From NCBI GenBank assembly GCA_021737405.1, contig JAIPEG010000025.1:1-37415 (forward strand): a DNA stretch of 37,415 bases. Reading direction: 5' to 3'. A program made the translations under genes and the position numbers. Numbering within the stretch: position 1 is the first letter of the stretch; the number at the start of each line of letters is the position of its first letter. Source of the DNA: Bacteriovoracaceae bacterium. Lineage in GTDB: Bacteria > Bdellovibrionota > Bacteriovoracia > Bacteriovoracales > Bacteriovoracaceae. The notes beneath the pieces are model-generated. The model ran no database searches and had not been told where the DNA came from. It worked only from the letters and a program-made list of their open reading frames with translations. Positions 33,000 to 37,415 of this stretch are shown here, one piece after another.

Positions 33000-33776
33000 A
33001 TGCTGAACCAACAAAACTACAGACATTTTTTAAAAGAAGAACTCAACAAGAGAATGGGCCAAAACTCTCGCTACAGTGGAAGGGCCTTCGCTAGAGACCT
33101 CAACCTCTCTCCAGGAGAACTCTCAGAAATTTTAAAAGGTAAAAGAGCACTCACGATAAAAAAGGCGCTAAAGATTTCACAGCGATTAGGACTAAATGAG
33201 GAAGAGACGAAGGAATTTCTTGAACTTATTGCAGAGGAAATGACCGGGGCGCAATCTGATTCCCATAGACCACATGACAAGCATGTTCTTCAAATCGATC
33301 TCTTTAACATTGTTTCTGATTGGTATTGTTTTGCCATATTAAATTTAGCAGAGTGTGAGGGCTTTCAATGGAATTACCAGTGGATTGCCACAAAACTAGG
33401 AATCAATCCCTTTCAAGTTGAACTTGCTATAGAAAGAATGACTCGAGTGGGTCTAATTCAAGATGGTCTAAATGGTCTATCTGCCAGTGAAGATTTTGTT
33501 TTCAGTCCTGACGGTATTCCATCACAAGCCATAAAAAACTATCATCATCAAATATTAGATAAAGCTAAAGAAGCACTTGTCACTCAAAGTGTTGATGAAA
33601 GAGAATTTTCCGGACTCGGATTGGCTTTAGACCCAAAGTACTTACCCCAAATAAAAAAAGACATGGCCAGATTTAGAAATGAAATCGTTGAAAAATATAA
33701 TAAAGGGAAAAAAACCAAGGTATATCAGCTTGAATTTTCGCTTTTCCAGTTAACCCAAGGAGAAACTCATGAATGA
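33000..33776 (+). CDS. TIGR02147 family regulator (DUF4423)
   Basis: 258 residues. The N-terminus follows the family pattern: YRHFLKEELNKR, then YSGRAFARDLNLSPGELSEI (helix-turn-helix, about 25-45), LKGKRALTIKKALKISQRLG and the -EE-FLELI block. DUF4423 follows (FNIVSDWYCFAILNLAECEG, then DLNLSP-independent helices). The family is typical of Fibrobacter and Bdellovibrio relatives and has no assigned targets. The stop overlaps the next gene's start by eight bases (AAGGAG lies inside this gene), so the three genes 33000-35841 form an operon. Start ATG without an obvious ribosome site. Confidence 0.88.
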   Translation: MLNQQNYRHFLKEELNKRMGQNSRYSGRAFARDLNLSPGELSEILKGKRALTIKKALKISQRLGLNEEETKEFLELIAEEMTGAQSDSHRPHDKHVLQIDLFNIVSDWYCFAILNLAECEGFQWNYQWIATKLGINPFQVELAIERMTRVGLIQDGLNGLSASEDFVFSPDGIPSQAIKNYHHQILDKAKEALVTQSVDEREFSGLGLALDPKYLPQIKKDMARFRNEIVEKYNKGKKTKVYQLEFSLFQLTQGETHE

Positions 33777-35175
33777 GCAAAAGAAAATCGTCTTTGCCCT
33801 CATCCTTTTATTTTTAATCACAGTCTCCCTCAAGGCGGGACCGACAGTGGTTGGAAATGGAGATGATGGAAGAGACTTGGAAGGATTCGTTCTCTTAAAA
33901 GAAGGAAAAATTGTTGAAGCGAGAGATGAAGCTTTAAAAAAACTTGAAAATTTAAACATTAAAAGTGTGCCAGGACTAGGGTCTTTGATTCCCGAGCTCA
34001 AGAACTCCCCCCTTTATATAACGAAGGCCGATATCACAACAGAAAAACTCGTTAAGCTTGGAGCTTTTACTAATGATGAATCAGGCCTAGTTTATGCGCG
34101 TACTTTTCCCAGACCCTATTCAGCTACAAGATTTTTTCCCGCCTCAAAAGGATTGGCCAAAGATCAGATCATCAGTCTTCATATTCATGAGGCCCTTCAT
34201 CGAGCACTTCCAGAGAACATCAGAGATAATGAGCCCATTGTTAGCGATATTGCCCTCGCTATAACGACTCCTGAGACTACTTTTGACCAAATTAACTCAG
34301 TCGTTGCTAAATATCTCATTCCAGTGAAAACTGCTGAGTCGTCCCCCACCTTAGCTCCTAACAAGACACTTGTAGAACAGTTAAGACCACCTGCAAAGCC
34401 TCACTCTCGTATTCATAACCCAAGTCGGGTCTCCCTTGGTTACATTTCCTTTGCAGATAGCAAACTCGAAGGAACTTCGCAGAGTTCAATTCCTGTAAAA
34501 AACATGTATCGCTTTTCGTCCCATCTTTACCCTTTCGGTGGAGAATTTACTGCAGTCGGTATAGGAATTGATGCAAATTTTCTTAAAACAGAAAATGATT
34601 CTCAGATGGGTCCTTTAGGGATTAGTTTTCGCTATCTTGCCTGGACAGTAAAAGAGTTTGATATTGAATTGTTTGGTAGAGCAGACCTAAACAGTCTCTC
34701 CAATGAAGAACTTCAAAATTCTCTTTTAGGAAGAGATGTATATAAAATTGGACTAACTCTCGCCAAGAGAAGTGACTACCTTTATATCGAGAATGATCTC
34801 GAGTACACCTTTGAAAGTGATACGACTCAAACTATTGGAAATATTGAATACAATTATGGCTTTGGCTCAATTATTGCGGCAAGAATGCGCTTTGGTGGAT
34901 ACGTTGGGAAATTCAACCTCGGAGGTTTTGGAGAATTCCTGTTATCAGATAATTTTACAGTGGAGGGCGGTGCTTTCAAATTAGAAAATGGCAGAAACAG
35001 ACTGATCTCAGGAGGACCTGAGATTCAATGGAGAGGCCAACAATTTGGTTTGAGACTTTATGGCCGATACCTCCTCGCCTCTAATAAAGATACTGACTAT
35101 GAATTTTTAGGTGACCTTCATGGAAGAGGTGTCGGACAAGGAAACCTTGGAATTGATTTAAACTTTTTTCTTTAA
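33769..35175 (+). CDS. Outer-membrane barrel protein with an HExxH-containing N-terminal domain
   Basis: 468 residues with a signal peptide (hydrophobic IVFALILLFLITVSLKA, cut before GPTVV). Residues about 30-190 carry HIHEALHRALP (His140, Glu141, His144), a zinc-protease-like HExxH; no third ligand was identified, so activity is uncertain. From residue 220, alternating strands (VSLGYISFADSK, YLYIENDLEYTFESD, NLGIDLNFFL) and a C-terminal Leu suggest a beta barrel in the outer membrane. Starts inside the previous gene (AAGGAG then ATGAATGA), so it is translationally coupled, and is followed after nine bases by a lipoprotein gene. A surface-exposed barrel with a periplasmic domain is the likely layout. 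Confidence 0.7.
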   Translation: MNEQKKIVFALILLFLITVSLKAGPTVVGNGDDGRDLEGFVLLKEGKIVEARDEALKKLENLNIKSVPGLGSLIPELKNSPLYITKADITTEKLVKLGAFTNDESGLVYARTFPRPYSATRFFPASKGLAKDQIISLHIHEALHRALPENIRDNEPIVSDIALAITTPETTFDQINSVVAKYLIPVKTAESSPTLAPNKTLVEQLRPPAKPHSRIHNPSRVSLGYISFADSKLEGTSQSSIPVKNMYRFSSHLYPFGGEFTAVGIGIDANFLKTENDSQMGPLGISFRYLAWTVKEFDIELFGRADLNSLSNEELQNSLLGRDVYKIGLTLAKRSDYLYIENDLEYTFESDTTQTIGNIEYNYGFGSIIAARMRFGGYVGKFNLGGFGEFLLSDNFTVEGGAFKLENGRNRLISGGPEIQWRGQQFGLRLYGRYLLASNKDTDYEFLGDLHGRGVGQGNLGIDLNFFL

Positions 35176-35184
35176 GGACGAAAC

Positions 35185-35841
35185 ATGAAGGTGATCATTT
35201 TGAAACGACTCTTTATTTTAATCACATTGCCTCTTTTATCTTGTGGCAAAATATTTGACCCATCAGTAGATCAAGCTGATGTTTTCACTAAAGAAGTGAG
35301 AAGCCTAAATGGGGTTAAACTCATAAAACCTAGTCTCACAACAGCAAATAATTCAGATTCCTATCAACAGCAGGTATATAATCTTGGACCTCAAGGAAGA
35401 CTTCTCCTTCGCCTAGAAAACCTCTCAGAACTTTCTGGAGGCGTCGTCATTCAAGATGAAAAAAGAATGTACTTTCAAGTGACCCCTTTCGCGAATCAAG
35501 ACCTAACTGCGATAAGAAATGGAGTAAATCTTTGTCCCCTGACTCGAAACTGGATGATGTTGGCCACCTGGTTTAACGCTCATCCTTTTCCGGGAGGAAC
35601 TGGTGCCTGGAATTCTCCTGGTGGCGACTATCTAGAATCGGAGTGCATAACCGCGGAAATTCCATCAGAGGAACTTTCAGAGGATAAAATTTACTTTGAC
35701 GTCAGCGACTGGTTTGTTCAATACAACCAAAGCCGAGGGCAAAACTACGGCTGGGTCATAACCTCTATTGAAACTTTGGTCATTTACGGAGATTCTCATT
35801 TAAACTTTGCCCCTAAGCTCATCTGGCAAATTGTTCGCTGA
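35185..35841 (+). CDS. Lipoprotein, third gene of the TIGR02147 operon
   Basis: 218 residues. Lipobox TLPLLSC (Cys20). The region from about 55 looks like a jelly-roll domain of the DNRLRE/CBM96 type: TWFNAHPFPGGTGAWNSPGG, YFDVSDWFVQYNQS and YGWVI correspond to its WxxPGGD, FDVTDWV and NYGWxL blocks. Such domains occur in surface and adhesive proteins. Together with the barrel gene it may form a surface assembly. AGGA is close to the ATG. Confidence 0.7.
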   Translation: MKVIILKRLFILITLPLLSCGKIFDPSVDQADVFTKEVRSLNGVKLIKPSLTTANNSDSYQQQVYNLGPQGRLLLRLENLSELSGGVVIQDEKRMYFQVTPFANQDLTAIRNGVNLCPLTRNWMMLATWFNAHPFPGGTGAWNSPGGDYLESECITAEIPSEELSEDKIYFDVSDWFVQYNQSRGQNYGWVITSIETLVIYGDSHLNFAPKLIWQIVR

Positions 35842-35845
35842 TCAA

Positions 35846-35959
35846 TCAAAGAATAAAGACTTTTGTACCGCAAAGATCAACGAAACCTAGAACTTTATCA
35901 TCTTGTTTATTTCCTTCAACTAACTCCATTAGTTTTGGAAAATGCTCAGAGTTAGACAT
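35846..35959 (-). CDS. Short ORF, apparently the cut-off N-terminus of a larger protein
   Basis: 37 codons from the ATG at 35959 with AAGAG upstream. It reads MSNSEHFPKLMELVEGNKQD, then KVLGFVDLCGTKVFIL and stop, five bases after the end of the operon above on the other strand. The VGFVDLCGTK-like block resembles the start of cyclase-like or accessory proteins, but the rest is absent. Probably a truncated gene. Confidence 0.4.
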   Translation of the reverse strand: MSNSEHFPKLMELVEGNKQDDKVLGFVDLCGTKVFIL

Positions 35960-35963
35960 ATCA

Positions 35964-35994
35964 ACTCTTATATAATTTTTAATTATATAAGAGT
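35964..35994. repeat. Perfect 14-bp inverted repeat
   Basis: ACTCTTATATAATT-TTT-AATTATATAAGAGT. A very AT-rich stem without a T-run, just upstream of the short ORF and 26 bases after the antitoxin stop. Could be a cruciform, a weak terminator or an operator. Confidence 0.8.
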
Positions 35995-36020
35995 AAAACT
36001 TTCTTTTGAAATTAGTAGTT

Positions 36021-36338
36021 TTAGGCTGCCAGTTCTTTACTGATAGCAGAGGTCACTTTCAGCATATTATCGATATTGAAATTAGCTCCCGCCGCCATTC
36101 TTCTAATTGTGGCTATGGGAACTTTAGACCTTCTCGCTAACTCTTCTTTATTAATCACGCTCAAATACCCAGAGATAATGTCATGAAAGGCTTTTTTATC
36201 ACCTTCAAGGATAGCATGGGATAGAGCTTCGGCTAAGGCCTTGCTGTCTTTGAAAAATTCAACCGAATCATTCTTAAAAAGAGTTTTTCCTTTCTTAACC
36301 TTAATAGGGGCTAATGAATCAATGTTAAACTTTGCCAT
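36021..36338 (-). CDS. HigA-type antitoxin
   Basis: 105 residues. NKEELARRSKVPIATIRRMA (about 63-82) then NFNIDNMLKVTSAI is the helix-turn-helix of XRE-family addiction-module antidotes paired with HigB/RelE-like toxins. The N-terminal 55 residues probably wrap the toxin. Its ATG follows the toxin stop directly (TAA then ATG), so it is translationally coupled and second in the operon, the toxin-first order typical of HigBA. It should repress the promoter at 36655-36702. Confidence 0.88.
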   Translation of the reverse strand: MAKFNIDSLAPIKVKKGKTLFKNDSVEFFKDSKALAEALSHAILEGDKKAFHDIISGYLSVINKEELARRSKVPIATIRRMAAGANFNIDNMLKVTSAISKELAA

Positions 36339-36644
36339 TTAGTTATCCTCACTTATTTTCTTCAAGATGGATTTAGCTTTTCTAATGTCCTTATCTTGAG
36401 AATTTTTATTTCCACCGATTAAAAGAATGATGATGTTTCCATGTTCATCTTTCGTCAGAGTGAAATAAATCCTTCTTCCGTTTCCCCATTTTAGCTCTGC
36501 TAGACTTTCAGCAAGTTTCTTTGCAATGCCAAAGTGGCCATCAGTTCTTATTCTAGCGATTCTCGCTTGAATTTGAGCCTGTTCCTTGATCGTCTGTTTA
36601 TTAAACCAATCGATGTATTCCTTGGTTTCTTCGACTCTATACAT
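36339..36644 (-). CDS. HigB/RelE-type toxin
   Basis: 101 residues. Helical start (TKEYIDWFNKQTIKEQAQIQ), then ELKWGNGRRIYFTL and IILLIGGNKNSQDKDIRKAK. The GxGxRxYF and LLxGGxKxxQxxDIxxA blocks are the Gp49-like/HigB addiction-module killer family, mRNA interferases of the RelE fold. AGGG lies five bases before the ATG. First gene of the module. Confidence 0.9.
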   Translation of the reverse strand: MYRVEETKEYIDWFNKQTIKEQAQIQARIARIRTDGHFGIAKKLAESLAELKWGNGRRIYFTLTKDEHGNIIILLIGGNKNSQDKDIRKAKSILKKISEDN

Positions 36645-36654
36645 AAAAACCCTA

Positions 36655-36702
36655 TCATATTTGATATGAAAGTCAATATTTCACATCATAAATGATATGA
36701 AA
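36655..36702 (-). promoter_or_regulatory. Operator region of the HigB/HigA module
   Basis: Two related inverted repeats: TCATAT-TTG-ATATGA (36655-36669) and TTTCACATCAT-AA-ATGATATGAAA (36679-36702, one mismatch). They share ATATGAAA-type half sites and lie between the toxin start and the divergent RNA candidate. Likely antitoxin-binding sites. Confidence 0.75.
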
Positions 36703-36704
36703 AC

Positions 36705-36878
36705 AATCCAGCCCTAATAGCCTAAGGAGGCTAAATTAGGTCACTTTCAACCATTAATAATAAATTTCCAAAGAATATAAATTGATAATTCAGGGTTGAA
36801 ACTTGATGGTGAGGTTTCCCTCAAGGCAATATCGATTAACAGAAGGTCTATGTAGTAGACCTTCTTTTATTCTTTTTT
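36705..36878 (+). ncRNA. Candidate orphan small RNA with its own terminator
   Basis: No ORF, but ordered hairpins: CCTAAT-AGCC with GGCT-AA-ATTAGG (36713-36740), TTTCAACC with GGTTGAAA (36745/36794), then a 10-bp perfect hairpin AGAAGGTCTA-TGTAG-TAGACCTTCT (36841-36865) ending in a T-rich tail. No plus-strand gene lies upstream to use that terminator: the toxin-antitoxin genes run the other way. A small RNA divergent from the toxin promoter is the simplest reading; its promoter is not resolved. Confidence 0.55.
36841..36878 (+). terminator. Strong rho-independent terminator of the small RNA candidate
   Basis: AGAAGGTCTA and TAGACCTTCT pair perfectly around TGTAG and are followed by TTTATTCTTTTTTT. 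Confidence 0.9.
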
Positions 36879-36961
36879 TAAAACTACTTACAAGCTGTTC
36901 ACGACATACGCTATTTTCTTGTACTTCTATTGGAGTTGCCCCCTGTAAAATCGCTTGAGGA

Positions 36962-37006
36962 CGGATAAGACAAATGAAGCCTCTTTTCTACCAGTTACAA
37001 CATCCA
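36962..37006 (+). repeat. Dispersed repeat copy 12 (5' end only)
   Basis: CGGATAAGACAAATGAAGCC, then TTTTCTACCAGTTACAACATCC. The homology then stops before a GCCCCC-TGAA-GGGGGC hairpin. Confidence 0.8.
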
Positions 37007-37015
37007 TTGAACTAA

Positions 37016-37031
37016 GCCCCCTGAAGGGGGC
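37016..37031. terminator. GC-rich hairpin after the right-edge gene
   Basis: GCCCCC-TGAA-GGGGGC, 44 bases after the minus-strand gene ending at 37076. There is no T-run on either side, so it is at best a weak terminator. Confidence 0.35.
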
Positions 37032-37075
37032 GGAAATAAACAGCAAAAAGAAGTTTCCCTTGCCCTGATTAATTT

Positions 37076-37414
37076 CTATGGTTTTTTCTTTTTTTGATTT
37101 CGAAGGTACCTTGCTTCTTGTTCAAGGTATTTTTTGTACATGCCCTTAATATCATACTTAACTTCCTTCCCATTAATCTTCTCTCTGTTTATTGAGCCGT
37201 ACCTACTACTATCTCCAATAAAAACAGAAAATACTTTTCTCTTCTCTTTTGTACTTAGGTCAAATAATCGATCATGCACTGGAATTGACTGAGCTTCATT
37301 TTCAAAAACAGAATAACGCCAAAGGTATTTTAAGTAATATTTTCCAAACATCTCGGTAGCAAACTTACCAGTTACAAAGTAGACATAATCTTTTGTGAAA
37401 ACAATATTTCCAGA
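37076..37414 (-). CDS. C-terminal part of an unknown protein, cut by window edge
   Basis: The frame is open from the right edge to a TAG at 37076 (112 codons visible). It includes VYFVTGKFATEMFGKYYLKY before the internal ATG at 37351, so that ATG is probably not the start. It contains a Tyr-rich start, SIPVHDRLFDLST, VFSVFIGDSSRYGSI and a very basic tail (RNQKKKKP). No family recognised. Probably cytoplasmic. Confidence 0.6.
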   Translation of the reverse strand, partial: SGNIVFTKDYVYFVTGKFATEMFGKYYLKYLWRYSVFENEAQSIPVHDRLFDLSTKEKRKVFSVFIGDSSRYGSINREKINGKEVKYDIKGMYKKYLEQEARYLRNQKKKKP

Positions 37415-37415
37415 A

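Overview
The window looks like a low-GC chromosome segment of a predatory or hydrolase-rich delta-type bacterium, most likely Bdellovibrionota (Bacteriovorax or Halobacteriovorax-like). This is an inference. It rests on the TIGR02147-type regulator followed by outer-membrane and lipoprotein genes, on the many single-gene secreted hydrolases, on a giant GNVGIG-repeat lipoprotein with a peptidase S74 C-terminus, and on a dense set of signal peptides. No rRNA, certain tRNA, CRISPR array or intact transposase was found.

Layout. 1-5.1 kb: the start of a trypsin-like protease (running off the left edge), a large Cys-rich secreted protein, a secreted metzincin, and a secreted protein whose mature part is a near-perfect ubiquitin fused to a calcium-binding TSP3-like segment. 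5.3-14.2 kb: a 2332-residue surface lipoprotein, flanked by a full-length outer-membrane-barrel gene and the decayed 3' end of a paralogue of it. 14.4-16 kb: a nucleotidyltransferase/ribbon-helix-helix pair with its own palindromic promoter, then an XRE-type regulator. 16.4-24.8 kb: a membrane protein, a secreted tocopherol-cyclase-like protein, small secreted proteins, a DUF4920 protein, a patatin-like phospholipase and a glycerophosphodiester phosphodiesterase. 25-28.7 kb: an M15-like lipoprotein, a dihydrofolate reductase pseudogene, small secreted proteins and a lipoprotein broken at a nine-base homopolymer. 29.4-31.5 kb: a receiver-like/PilZ-like protein and a secreted protein whose 3' ends overlap. 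31.6-32.8 kb: a gene graveyard with remnants of a receiver domain, a membrane-like protein and a GLUG-motif protein, plus a candidate structured RNA. 33-35.8 kb: a three-gene operon (TIGR02147 regulator, barrel with an HExxH motif, lipoprotein). 36-37.4 kb: a HigB/HigA toxin-antitoxin pair, a candidate orphan small RNA with a strong terminator, and the end of an unknown gene.

Two things stand out. First, the secreted ubiquitin fusion (4511-5083): 67 of 76 residues match human ubiquitin from memory. Lys48 is changed to Glu and the terminal Gly76 to Asp, and the signal-peptidase site falls exactly before ubiquitin Met1. Second, a dispersed intergenic repeat of about 120-140 bases is present in about twelve full or partial copies. 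Eleven lie on the plus strand. Several abut truncated genes exactly at the repeat's conserved 3' end. Together with the pseudogenes hidden in the gaps (folA, receiver, GLUG, lipoprotein, barrel), this suggests a region of repeated insertion and deletion where accessory secreted genes come and go.
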